Assembly: GCF_001514265.1 (NCBI RefSeq) | Contig: NZ_KQ948994.1 | Coordinates: forward strand, 296,368 to 360,367 | From: Streptomyces resistomycificus | GTDB lineage: Bacteria > Actinomycetota > Actinomycetes > Streptomycetales > Streptomycetaceae | Direction: 5' to 3' | Length of the DNA stretch: 64,000 nucleotides | Part shown: piece after piece, positions 50,392 through 58,988 of the stretch | Numbering within the stretch: the stretch's first letter is position 1 | How the letters are laid out: each line of letters begins with the position of its first letter | Position numbers and translations under genes: made by a program | Notes under the pieces: model-generated | What the model was told of the DNA's origin: nothing | Databases searched by the model: none | The model's input: only the letters and a program-made list of their open reading frames with translations

Positions 50392-52398
50392 TCAACTGCC
50401 GATTCTCGCGGAGATGATCGGTGCGAGGCGGTCGGCGATGACGCGGTGGCCCTTGTCGTTGGGGTGGACCGAGTCCGTGAGATCGCCGGATCCGAGCCAG
50501 CCAGTGGTGTCGACGAAGGAGACCCGGGAGTCGCCGCCGCTGACGGCAGCACGGACGGCCGCCTCGGTCTGTGGGACGTACCGGCCGCGGAAGGTCTCCA
50601 AGGCGAAGATCCAGGCCTGCGGATAGGCGGCCCGGACCTTGCGCAGCAGGCTGCTGTACGCCGACTGGAACTGAGTCGAACTGACCCCGTGGCCGACGTC
50701 GTTGGTGCCGAGATTGATCACGACCGCGTTCGCCTGGTAGCGGGAGAAGTTCCAGGCGGGCGTGGCCGCGTTCGGATTGAGCTTGCCGAACTGCTGCTCC
50801 AGTCCCACGCATCCGTCCGCCGCCGCGACCAGGCACGCGCCACCCTGGGCGATCTGGGTGTGCTCGGTGCCGAGCCGTTCCCCGATCAGCCAGCCGTACG
50901 CGGTACGGGCGTTCTGCGAGGACGTCGTCCCCACAGTGATCGAGTCGCCGACGAACTCGATCAGCTTGCCCGGCGCCGATGGCGCGAACGTCGTGGCACC
51001 GCTGTCGAGAACCAGCCCCTGGAAGATGGCGTCCCCTCGGTAGGAGCCAGCGACCACCTGGTAGTTGACCTGGAGGGTGTGATTGCCGGCGGCCAGTGGC
51101 GACGGGGTGAGGTTCACCGTCCCCTTGACGTCGTCGTAGAACTTCACCGGCCCGTTGTCGATCCTCGCCCAGAAGTCGATCGTGCCCCGCTGCTTGAGCT
51201 TGACGGTCCGGCCGGTGAAGCCGGTCCGGTAGTAGGCGCCCGCCCAGTACGGGGTGTAGGCGGTGGCGGAGCTCTGGGTGTCCCAGCGGCCGACGAACTT
51301 GATGTTGGGGTCACCGGGCTGGCCGGGCGCCGCTGCTCGCGCGGAGTTGGTGGCAGTGCCGGCGAGGCGGGCGCTGATCACGGGGGACAGCCGGTTGGCG
51401 AACTTGGTGTGGCCCGCCTCGTTGGGATGTCCGTTGCCGTCCTCGTAGTCGGTGCCGTCGGTGAGCCAGCCCGTGGTGTCGACGTAGTGCACCTTGGAGT
51501 CACCGGAGTTGGTGCGGGCGCCGACGGCTGCCTTGGTCTCGGTGACGTAGCGCTTCTTGAGCGTCTGTACCGCGAAGAGGTGTGCGTTCGGGTACTTGGC
51601 GCGGATGTCGCGCAGCAGGGCGGTGTACGCCGACTGGAAGGCGGCGCCGGTCACGCCGTGACCGATGTCGTTGGTGCCGAGGTTGACGACCACCGCGTTC
51701 GCCCGGTAGCGGGAGAAGTCCCAGTCCTGGTTGCCCGTACTGCTGGTCTTGAAGAACTGCGTGCTCAGGCCCGTACACCCGGACCGGGCCACGAGGCAGT
51801 AGCCGGAGCGGGCGATCTGGGTGTGGCGCATCCCCAACTGCTCGCCGGTCTTCCAGGCGTACGAGTCGAGCGCCAGCCGGTCGGTGAGGGCACCGGCGGT
51901 GATCGAGTCGCCGACGAACTCCACCAGTTGGGACGGCGTGTTCGCGCTGACCGTGCGCGCACCGGAGTCCAGCACCAGGCCCTGGAAGACGGTGTCGCCG
52001 GAGCGGTAGGAGATACGCAGGGTGTGCGTGCCGGGGGACAGGGGCCGGGGAGTGAGGTTCACCGTCCCGCGGACGCCTGCGTAGAAGACGTCGGATCCGC
52101 CGTCGATGCTGACGTAGAGGTTGACCGCGTCTCTGGCCTTGACCTTCACCGTGGTTCCGGTGAAGGCGGTCTGAAGATACGCGCCGGTCCAGCCGGGCAC
52201 CGCCGCGGTGCCCGTACCGGTGTCCCAGCGGCCGACGTAGGTGATGTTGGGGTCGGACACCGAGCCGTCACCCGGCGCGGCCTGAGCCGGTGAGCCGCCC
52301 GCCCAGGACAGCAGGCAGGCGATAAGTGCAGCGGTGATAAGGGCCGCTGCGCTGCGTCTGGCGTGGCGTGAGGGGGTGCGGTGGGGGGTGGTCTGCAT
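50392..52398 (-). CDS. Secreted tandem CE2-type carbohydrate esterase (two SGNH modules)
   Basis: 668 residues. A signal peptide (1-40, AQA-APG) is followed by two homologous units, about 45-345 and 360-668. Each has an N-terminal jelly roll (NITYVGRWDT / NIKFVGRWDT ... FQGLVLDSGA) and an SGNH hydrolase domain with FVGDSIT (S165, S485), GTND and HPN-x3-H. This order is that of CE2 acetyl-esterases acting on xylan and mannan. In unit 2 the His is preceded by an Asp at -3 (DSVHPN); in unit 1 that position is Gly (GNGHPN), so the units may differ in activity. ATG 52398 has AAAGGGA upstream and an exact CebR box 24 bp away, tying it to the cellulase regulon. Confidence 0.88.
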   Translation of the reverse strand: MQTTPHRTPSRHARRSAAALITAALIACLLSWAGGSPAQAAPGDGSVSDPNITYVGRWDTGTGTAAVPGWTGAYLQTAFTGTTVKVKARDAVNLYVSIDGGSDVFYAGVRGTVNLTPRPLSPGTHTLRISYRSGDTVFQGLVLDSGARTVSANTPSQLVEFVGDSITAGALTDRLALDSYAWKTGEQLGMRHTQIARSGYCLVARSGCTGLSTQFFKTSSTGNQDWDFSRYRANAVVVNLGTNDIGHGVTGAAFQSAYTALLRDIRAKYPNAHLFAVQTLKKRYVTETKAAVGARTNSGDSKVHYVDTTGWLTDGTDYEDGNGHPNEAGHTKFANRLSPVISARLAGTATNSARAAAPGQPGDPNIKFVGRWDTQSSATAYTPYWAGAYYRTGFTGRTVKLKQRGTIDFWARIDNGPVKFYDDVKGTVNLTPSPLAAGNHTLQVNYQVVAGSYRGDAIFQGLVLDSGATTFAPSAPGKLIEFVGDSITVGTTSSQNARTAYGWLIGERLGTEHTQIAQGGACLVAAADGCVGLEQQFGKLNPNAATPAWNFSRYQANAVVINLGTNDVGHGVSSTQFQSAYSSLLRKVRAAYPQAWIFALETFRGRYVPQTEAAVRAAVSGGDSRVSFVDTTGWLGSGDLTDSVHPNDKGHRVIADRLAPIISARIGS

Positions 52399-52421
52399 GG
52401 GGATCCCTTTCACGTGTGGGG

Positions 52422-52435
52422 TGGGAGCGCTCCCA
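52422..52435. promoter_or_regulatory. CebR operator of the CE2 esterase gene
   Basis: Exact TGGGAGCGCTCCCA, 24 bp upstream of the start, about 45 kb from the LacI gene. Confidence 0.9.
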
Positions 52436-52770
52436 TAGACAGCCTTTCGAGATAAGCAATGAAACGGTTCAGCGTCAAGAGATCGAGCGGAAGCCGGTGC
52501 CGCCATGACCTCGATCGGTCCCGTTGGCGGGACCGCGGACTGTCAGACGACAGGGAGTTGACGACTCCTCTGATTCCGCGGGTTGCCACGGAACGGCCGT
52601 GTGTGGTGGACGGGCCCCTGTGCCAGAGCATCTGACCGTGTGCCAACATGACTTGACCACTCGATCACCCTCCGCGGTTGGGGCTATCGAGCGGCGGCGC
52701 AGGGGAGGCATGCCAGGACAGCGCGTGCCGGGGGGCGACTGCGAGCTGGCGACGGAACTTTGGGGGCGGA

Positions 52771-53253
52771 GTGCAGCCGGACGGTGGACCAGGTGTCGGG
52801 CTCAGCCCGGCGGAGGCAGCCGCCCTCCTGCTGGACAAGATTCGTCAGGGCAACGGCTACGCTCGCGGCAAGAAGAGGCGGTTCGGCCGTAGCGCCTCCG
52901 TCACCAAGGTGGCGACGCTCGCACTGTCCGCTGCGTCCACCGTCATCCTGGGCCTGCAGAATCTCAACGCGTGGGCTGGTCTGGCCTTGGCGTGTGTGGC
53001 GTTGGTGACGTTGCTGGGAGCCGTCGAACCGTTCTTCAACTGGCGCTCTCGGTCGGTTCTGATGGAGGAAGCGCAGTACCGGTTCCAGCGGCTTGCCGAT
53101 GACCTGGAGTATCTCGTGGCGTCGACGGCCGCCGACGAGCTCTCGTTCGATCAGCTGGGTGAGATCTTCGGTCGGTATCAGACGATCTGGGACGACCTGA
53201 GCCGCGGCTGGCTGGAACAGCGTCGGCAACCCGCGCCGTCGACGCATGGGTAG
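52771..53253 (+). CDS. SLATT-domain (DUF4231-like) membrane protein
   Basis: 160 residues from GTG 52771, preceded by GGGGGCGGA. A short soluble lead (LSPAEAAALLLDKIRQGNGY) is followed by two TM helices (about 50-67, TLALSASTVILGLQN-like, and about 72-90, WAGLALACVALVTLLG), then EPFFNWRSRSVLMEEAQYRF and a helical cytoplasmic tail. This is the SLATT architecture found as pore-forming effectors next to nucleotide-second-messenger synthases (SMODS). No nucleotidyltransferase is adjacent, so this is a solo member. It lies divergent from the CE2 esterase. Confidence 0.7.
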   Translation: MQPDGGPGVGLSPAEAAALLLDKIRQGNGYARGKKRRFGRSASVTKVATLALSAASTVILGLQNLNAWAGLALACVALVTLLGAVEPFFNWRSRSVLMEEAQYRFQRLADDLEYLVASTAADELSFDQLGEIFGRYQTIWDDLSRGWLEQRRQPAPSTHG

Positions 53254-53280
53254 AGGTGCGTAGAGGTGCGTAGAGGTGCA
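53250..53280. repeat. Three-copy 10-bp tandem repeat
   Basis: GTAGAGGTGC repeated three times immediately around and after the SLATT stop codon (GGGTAG). Confidence 0.9.
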
Positions 53281-53488
53281 AAGTGGTGCGCGCAGCAACA
53301 GGTTGTGGCGGCCTAGTCCCTGCGTGACGGGCCGGCCTGGATCGGGATGAACCCGATGCGTGACCGTCTGCGGTTCGCTCATCGAGGGGGCGGCATGCGC
53401 TGCTCGAACCGCTGTGATCGACCGAGCGACCTCCCTCACCGCCACCGCCACCGCGGCCCCGCAGCAGCGCCGCGCCTGGTGTGGAGCC

Positions 53489-53878
53489 TCACCGTCTGTG
53501 AACGCGCACCGCCCAGCCGATGAAGAACCCGAGCGCCAGCAAGGGCAGGACCGTCACCGCGAACATCACGCCCACCAGGATGAGGGCCATCCCTTCACCT
53601 GGAGTCCACCAGGCGCCGTCTCCGAGGAGGTGGACAGCGCACGTCGCCGTCGTGGAGACGGCCGCCAGGGCGGCCGCCGCCACGGCTTCCCGCCGGGCGC
53701 CCAGGCGGCCGAGGCCGACGCCCAGGGGGAAGCCGAGGACGCCGACCACGATGAAGACGACCAGCAACGGGATCGCCGTGAGGTCACCCGTCGCGAGTGC
53801 TCTCGCAGTCCATAGACTCGCCGCAGCGGCGACGACCCAGACGGCGGAGGGCAGCCAGACCTTTGTCATGCCGGTCAT
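53489..53878 (-). CDS. Four-helix integral membrane protein
   Basis: 129 residues with four hydrophobic segments: WLPSAVWVVAAAASLW, IPLLVVFIVVGVLGFPLGVG, AVAAAALAAVSTTATCAVHL and MALILVGVMFAVTVLPLLAL, then a basic WAVRVHRR end. ATG 53878 and ATG 53869 are both possible starts. No family recognised and no functional residues evident. It lies convergent to the SLATT gene and downstream of the pseudoprotease gene on the same strand (119 bp gap). Confidence 0.7.
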   Translation of the reverse strand: MTGMTKVWLPSAVWVVAAAASLWTARALATGDLTAIPLLVVFIVVGVLGFPLGVGLGRLGARREAVAAAALAAVSTTATCAVHLLGDGAWWTPGEGMALILVGVMFAVTVLPLLALGFFIGWAVRVHRR

Positions 53879-53997
53879 CGCGTCTCATCTCTTCTCTCAT
53901 CTGTTCCGCCGCAACCTTGCCTACGCGTCCCCGAACGTTCGGCTTCCCGTTCTGTGCGTGACCGTTTTCCGGAGGCGAGCCTCGCCGGTCTGCGGCT

Positions 53998-55884
53998 TCA
54001 GCCCCAGATGTCGTACTGCTGGAAACCGGTGCCGACCGAGACCCGTGGCGCAAAGATGTCCGTGGTCGCCTTCCCGGTGCCCTTGTAGAGGTAGAGCGTG
54101 CCGCCGGACGTGCGGGCCAGGAAGTCGGCCTTGCCGTCGCCGCTGATGTCGCCGACCGCGTCGAAGGCGTTGTAGCCGGTCCAGGCGCTGCGCACCTTGA
54201 TCCGGGAGGAGAATGCCTCGGAGCCGGCCTTGCCGGTGCCCTTGTACAGGTACAGGTCGCCGGTGCTTGACTGACGGGCGAGCAGGTCGGCTTTGCCGTC
54301 ACCGGTGAGGTCGCCGTGGCCGCGCACGGAGTTGTACTGGTTCCAGCCGGTGCGCACCGAGAAGCGGGAGCCGAAGGTGCCGTTGCCCTTGCCAGGGTAG
54401 ATCCACAGCGACCCGCCGGAGTCCACGGACAGGATGTCGGGCAGGTAGTCGCCGGTGACGTCTCCCGGCGCGATGATCCGGGTGCGGGTCTTCCAGCCGG
54501 TGAAGATCTTCGTGTCGGTCCAGGAGCCGTCCGTGCGGGCGCTGTTGAGTACGAAGTGCTTCCAGCGCACGTCACCGGTGGAGCTGACCCGGTAGATCAG
54601 GTCCTGGTAGCCGTCCCGGTTGAGGTCCGTCTGGAGGACCAGGTTGACGCCGCTCCAGTTGCCCCAGGAGGCGCGGGCGCCGAAGGAGCTGCCGCTGGAG
54701 TCCTTCTCGTAGCCGGTCTTCGTGGAGGAGGCCCGGACGAAGATGTCGGCCTTGCCGTCGGGCTTGCCGTTGAAGGTGCTCAGGTTCGTGTCGTCGATCC
54801 GGGGATAGGCGGAGCCGACGTAGGCGCTCACCTTGGTGAAGACGCTGTAGTAGCCCTTCGCCACGCAGTCGTTGTAATAGCCCCAGGAGGCCACGCCGAC
54901 GATCCTGCCGCCCACCACGAGCGGGCCGCCGAAGTCGCCGTCGCACATCGCGCTGGTACCGGTGTCGCCCCCGCTCTGCGTGCCCGCGCAGACCATGTTT
55001 CCCGCGGCGAAGGCCGTGTCGTAGACGCCGGAGCAGGTGGTGTCGGACTGCAGGGTCAGTGTGGCCGTCCGCAGCGTCTGGGAGCTGTCCTGGCTGGTGG
55101 AGCTGGTACGGCCCCAGCCGTAGACCTTGGCCTGGGTGCCGGCGGCGTACGAGCCGGTGTCGCCGTAGCCGACCATACGGATCGGCGTGGCCTTGACCGG
55201 GACGGCCAGGGTGAGCAGGCCGAGGTCGCTCTCGTTCCTCCCCACCTCCTTGTCCACCGGGTCGTACCCCGGTTGCCACCACTGGCGCAGCACGGCCGTG
55301 GCCTGCCCGCCGTGCAGGTCCGTGGTGCCGGTGGAGTCGGTGGTGGGCAGCTGGTCGGTACCCGTGACGACGGCGCCGTGGGCCTGCCAGTCGTAGTCCC
55401 TGTTGTCGTTCCTGAGGCAGCGGGCGGCGGTCAGGATCTTCGTCGGCGCCACGACCGCGCCGCCGCAGAAGAGGTTCACGTCGTCGCCGGTGTCGGTGGT
55501 GTTCCTGTCGTCGTGGTACCAGAGCTGGGCCATCCACGGAGCCGTGCTGATGGTGGTCTCGCTGCCACCGATGATCATCGGTTCCACGCTCGACGTGTTC
55601 GTGCCGGAGCTCAGCGACGACTTCTCGGTCGTCTGCCCTGCGGTGTCGTCGCCGGCGAGGGCGCCCGCGACGCGCTTCTCCAGGGTGGAGAGCGAGGGTG
55701 AGTCGAGGGACGGCTTCACCGTCGGGGTCGGCATGGCGGTGGCCGCACCGGCGGAGGGGGTCATCAGCATGGCGGCGACGGCCGCGGCCACGCCGGCGGC
55801 GGCGACGGGCAGGGCAATGCGTATCCGGCGTCTGTGACGGCTGCCGGACGGTGTCGTGGTCAAGGAGTCCCCCCAGAGGAACAT
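53998..55884 (-). CDS. Secreted S1 trypsin-like pseudoprotease with FG-GAP tail
   Basis: 628 residues. After a basic N-terminus come a signal-like helix (about 24-48) and a linker, then a chymotrypsin-fold domain from IIGGSETTISTAPWMAQ (104 on) to about 350, and three to four FG-GAP blades (DLNRDGYQDL, DVTGDYLPDI, DLTGDGKADL, DISGDGKADF) to the end. The catalytic triad is broken: the His of TAAHC is R155 (TAARCL) and the Ser of GDSGGP is F318 (CDGDFGGPL). Only the Asp (D220, SDLGLL) remains. The cysteines and the rest of the fold are kept. It should be proteolytically inactive and may bind substrates or inhibitors. The start at 55884 follows GGGGGGA. Confidence 0.9.
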   Translation of the reverse strand: MFLWGDSLTTTPSGSRHRRRIRIALPVAAAGVAAAVAAMLMTPSAGAATAMPTPTVKPSLDSPSLSTLEKRVAGALAGDDTAGQTTEKSSLSSGTNTSSVEPMIIGGSETTISTAPWMAQLWYHDDRNTTDTGDDVNLFCGGAVVAPTKILTAARCLRNDNRDYDWQAHGAVVTGTDQLPTTDSTGTTDLHGGQATAVLRQWWQPGYDPVDKEVGRNESDLGLLTLAVPVKATPIRMVGYGDTGSYAAGTQAKVYGWGRTSSTSQDSSQTLRTATLTLQSDTTCSGVYDTAFAAGNMVCAGTQSGGDTGTSAMCDGDFGGPLVVGGRIVGVASWGYYNDCVAKGYYSVFTKVSAYVGSAYPRIDDTNLSTFNGKPDGKADIFVRASSTKTGYEKDSSGSSFGARASWGNWSGVNLVLQTDLNRDGYQDLIYRVSSTGDVRWKHFVLNSARTDGSWTDTKIFTGWKTRTRIIAPGDVTGDYLPDILSVDSGGSLWIYPGKGNGTFGSRFSVRTGWNQYNSVRGHGDLTGDGKADLLARQSSTGDLYLYKGTGKAGSEAFSSRIKVRSAWTGYNAFDAVGDISGDGKADFLARTSGGTLYLYKGTGKATTDIFAPRVSVGTGFQQYDIWG

Positions 55885-56380
55885 GCGACGGGAGGGACGC
55901 GAGCCGCATCCCTTCCCATCAGCGCCAACAGGCCGATCTTCGTCACTGCACGGAGGTCGGCCCGTTGGGAAGACGATGCACATCATCGTCCCGGACGCGG
56001 TTGCGGCCCTCGCTGACGACTTGGCCCCGGATTCGCATCCTCAAGCTGCCAGGGGCCCTGCCTTCCTGCGCGGGCAACGGGAAGATCACGCCGCCGGACA
56101 GCCTGTTCGACCCGCAGGTTCCCTTGATCGGCTGAGATGCGGCTCCTCCAGGCCCGACCGGCAGCCTCCGCAAGGTGTTTGCGATAGCGACGATTGATGA
56201 TCGGGCATCCGGAGGCCCGCCGTTGCCGTATGGGAGGTCGGTGGATGCCTCCAGTGATATGGGTGGCCGCTACACATGAGGAACGTCACGGTTTGTGACT
56301 CTGCGTCACAAGAAAACTGGATGATTCGACCATCCATCACCACGCATCACTTATCGCTTGGTTACTGAAGGTGAAAACTG
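55885..56380. other. Long regulatory gap before the biosynthetic cluster
   Basis: About 500 bp with no supported gene; the part after 56160 is relatively AT-rich. It contains the palindrome at 56293-56311 and probably the promoter of the KAS III gene. Confidence 0.5.
56293..56311. promoter_or_regulatory. TTGTGAC-N5-GTCACAA palindrome
   Basis: Exact 7-bp inverted arms, 237 bp upstream of the KAS III start. It resembles Crp/FNR- or GntR-type operators, but the spacing does not match the E. coli or S. coelicolor Crp consensus. Confidence 0.55.
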
Positions 56381-56410
56381 ATGTTTACCGGTGTTCGCCG
56401 ATGCTGGTAA
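56381..56410 (+). CDS. Possible nine-codon leader peptide
   Basis: ATG 56381, eight bases after GAAGG, encodes MFTGVRRCW and stops (TAA). It sits 138 bp before the KAS III gene, where a translation-dependent leader could act. It may be chance. Confidence 0.3.
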   Translation: MFTGVRRCW

Positions 56411-56547
56411 GAATGGTTCCCGTAGCTACAGGCGGGGCGCCGCCGGCTGCCCCCGAGGGTGTGTCAACACCGCTGACAGCTGCACTAGTTCGATCGCCGT
56501 GGCTGACCGAGGTTTGCTACGGCGTCCACAGAGCACAGGAGGTACTC

Positions 56548-57528
56548 GTGCCGATCGGGATCGTGTCCGTCGGAGGATTTACGCCCTCCCAGGTGGTGGG
56601 CAACGACCAAGTGGCCAGATGGGCCGGGGTGGATCCGGAATGGATCGAGGCTCGAACCGGAATCTCGGAGCGCCGGTACGCCGATCACCGCACCGCGACC
56701 TCCGACATGGCCGTGCGGGCGGCAGAGCCGTTACTTGCGGATGCCGCAGTGGCCCAGACCGTCGGAGCGCTGGTCATGGCGACGGCCACACCGGACCAGC
56801 CGCAACCCGCGACCGCGAGTGTGGTGCAGCAGCGGCTGGGTCTCGACGGCATTCCCGCGTTCGACCTGAACGCCGTGTGCTCGGGCTTCCTGTTCGGACT
56901 GTCCGTCGCGGAGGCTCTGATGGCCACGCGCGTCAGCTCTCCGCACGCACTCGTGGTGGCCGCCGACAAGTATTCGACGATCATGGATCGTTCCGACCGT
57001 CGCACCGTCTCCCTGTTCGGCGACGGCGCGGGCGCCGTCCTCCTGGGCCGCGTGCCCCAGGGATACGGCATCCAGGGTTCGGCCATGCTCACGGACGGCA
57101 CTGCGGCCGACCTCGTCCGGGTGGAGGGCGGCGGCACGCGGCGGCCGCTGACCGAGAACGGGCTCGACTCCGGCGACCAGTTGTTCAGGATGGAAGGGCG
57201 AGCGGTCCGCGACTGGGGACTGCAGTTCGTACCCAAGGCGGTCCACCAGGCCCTGGAACAGGCTGGTATGAGCGTCGGTGACATCGACCGCGTGGTGCTG
57301 CACCAGGGAAACACGAGGTTGGTCCACAGCCTGGCGGACGCGATCGGGGTCGACCGGTCCCGCTTGGCGATGAGCGCTCCGCTGTTCGGCAACACGGCCG
57401 CGGCTTCCATTCCCCTGACACTCGCTCAGGAGCACCAGCGGCGGCCCCTCCAGCGCGGCGAGCGTCTCCTTCTCGCTGCCGTCGGCGGCGGCATGACAGC
57501 CGCAGCCACCGTGCTGACCTGGTACTGA
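56548..57528 (+). CDS. KAS III (FabH-like) 3-oxoacyl-ACP synthase
   Basis: 326 residues from GTG 56548 with AGGAGG six bases upstream; the longer frame to 56371 has no such site. The thiolase fold carries the full Cys-His-Asn triad: C111 in FDLNAVCSGFL, H252 in VVLHQGNTRL and N282 in LFGNTAAASIP. The opening IGIVSVGGFTPSQVVGNDQV then RTGISERRYA is that of FabH. Being outside a fatty-acid operon and beside an aminotransferase and ligase, it is probably a pathway-specific condensing or acyl-transferring enzyme that starts a short acyl chain. It is the first gene of the presumed operon 56548-62034. Confidence 0.9.
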   Translation: MPIGIVSVGGFTPSQVVGNDQVARWAGVDPEWIEARTGISERRYADHRTATSDMAVRAAEPLLADAAVAQTVGALVMATATPDQPQPATASVVQQRLGLDGIPAFDLNAVCSGFLFGLSVAEALMATRVSSPHALVVAADKYSTIMDRSDRRTVSLFGDGAGAVLLGRVPQGYGIQGSAMLTDGTAADLVRVEGGGTRRPLTENGLDSGDQLFRMEGRAVRDWGLQFVPKAVHQALEQAGMSVGDIDRVVLHQGNTRLVHSLADAIGVDRSRLAMSAPLFGNTAAASIPLTLAQEHQRRPLQRGERLLLAAVGGGMTAAATVLTWY

Positions 57529-57602
57529 CGGCCTCTTCTTCCCTGTCCGGCGGAGCCGGCCTCCTTTCAGGAGGCGTTGGGGCCTTTCGCCCTTGGTCCG
57601 CT

Positions 57603-58907
57603 GTGAACGCTTCACCACAGAAACAGGAGCCATTCGTGCTGCCCATCATCAGTCACGCCCGGGGCGTGTACGTCTACGACCAGGACGGCCAGGAGTATCT
57701 CGACGGCTGTTCGGGGGCGGTCAACGTCAATGTGGGGCACGGGGTGCCCGAGATCCTTGACCGCATGCGGGAGCAGATGGACAAGGCGTGCTTCGCCTAC
57801 CGGACGCAGTTCCGTTCGGACCCCCTGATCCGGCTGACCCAGCAGCTCGTCGAACTCGCGCCGGGCGATCTGTCACACGTGGAGTACTGCAACTCCGGTT
57901 CCGAAGCCATCGAGATGACGCTCCGCCTGGCGACGCTGAGGAACGCCCAGGCCTACCGCCCCTTCAAGTGCACGGTCCTCACGGAGGAACCCAGCTACCA
58001 CGGCATGACGTCCGGAGCGCTGGGAGCCTCCGGTCATCCTCTACGCCGCCGGCACCTGACACCGCTGCTCGCCAACCAGGTCACCGTGTCCCGTGTACGA
58101 CCGAAGCACGGCGCACTGCGGGCGAGCACGCAGGACTGGGAGGAGGCCATCCACCGGATCGGCCCGGCGAACCTGAGTGCCGTCATCATCGAGCCGGTCG
58201 GAGGCGCCTCCTCCGGAGCCGTGCCCACCGCCCCCGAGACGATGCGCCGGCTCAGGGAGCTGGCCGACGAGCACCAGTTCCTTCTGATCGCCGACGAGGT
58301 CATGACGGGCCTGGGCCGAACCGGCCGTTGGTTCGGCTGCGACCACGCCGATGTCACGCCCGACGTGATGGTGCTGGGCAAGGGCATCTCCGCCGGGTAC
58401 GCCACCATCTCCGCGTTGATGGTGTCCGACGCGGTGGTGAACGAACTCGGGCAGCCGTTGAACACCGTGCTGTTCGGCCACACCATGGCCGGCAATCCGC
58501 TGGCGGCCGCGGCAGGGCTCGCCGTCGTCGACTACCTGCGCGCTCACGAGGTTCCTGCCCAGGCTCGACACACGGGGGAGTACCTACGCAGGAAGCTGGA
58601 CCTTCTGCGCTCGCGTCATCCGATCGTCAGCGATGTCCGCGGTGTGGGCATGCAGTTGGCGCTCGGGCTGCACCCCGACCCGGCCCGTTTCCCCGGCCGC
58701 TGCCTGGATCTCACCGAGGCAGCCCGCGAAGAAGGTCTGCTGATCTATCCGGCCGGAGTGACACCGGCTCTGGAGTCGGTCCTGGTGACGCCCGCGCTGA
58801 CCGCCTCGCACGAAGAGCTCGACGAGCTGACCCGCCGCCTGGACCGTGCGCTCTCGCGGATCTCCTCCAGCCCAGCTGTCGAGGAGCAGGCCCTCCAAGC
58901 GGTCTGA
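57603..58907 (+). CDS. Class III PLP-dependent aminotransferase
   Basis: 434 residues from GTG 57603. PLP site: GSEAIEMTLRLA binds the phosphate, D231 in FLLIADEVMTGLGRTG pairs with the pyridine N, and K260 in VMVLGKGISAGYATISA forms the Schiff base. GHTMAGNPLAAAAGLAV and a C-terminal VLVTPAL complete the fold-type I, ornithine/omega-transaminase-like enzyme. It would convert an aldehyde or ketone to an amine (or the reverse) with an amino donor. It follows the KAS III gene by 74 bp; a small GCCTCC/GGAGGC hairpin lies in that gap. The ribosome site is weak, so coupling to upstream transcription is likely. Confidence 0.92.
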   Translation: MNASPQKQEPFVLPIISHARGVYVYDQDGQEYLDGCSGAVNVNVGHGVPEILDRMREQMDKACFAYRTQFRSDPLIRLTQQLVELAPGDLSHVEYCNSGSEAIEMTLRLATLRNAQAYRPFKCTVLTEEPSYHGMTSGALGASGHPLRRRHLTPLLANQVTVSRVRPKHGALRASTQDWEEAIHRIGPANLSAVIIEPVGGASSGAVPTAPETMRRLRELADEHQFLLIADEVMTGLGRTGRWFGCDHADVTPDVMVLGKGISAGYATISALMVSDAVVNELGQPLNTVLFGHTMAGNPLAAAAGLAVVDYLRAHEVPAQARHTGEYLRRKLDLLRSRHPIVSDVRGVGMQLALGLHPDPARFPGRCLDLTEAAREEGLLIYPAGVTPALESVLVTPALTASHEELDELTRRLDRALSRISSSPAVEEQALQAV

Positions 58908-58988
58908 CACCAGGGGCGGCCCCGATCCGACCGCCGGTACGGTCCCGCCCCTTGCCCGACTTCATCTCAACCACCCGGAGTTCTTCTG

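Noticed and set aside
56293..56311. Crp binding site
   Set aside because: The arms resemble TGTGA/TCACA, but the internal spacing is one base too long for the Crp consensus, so I only call it a palindrome.
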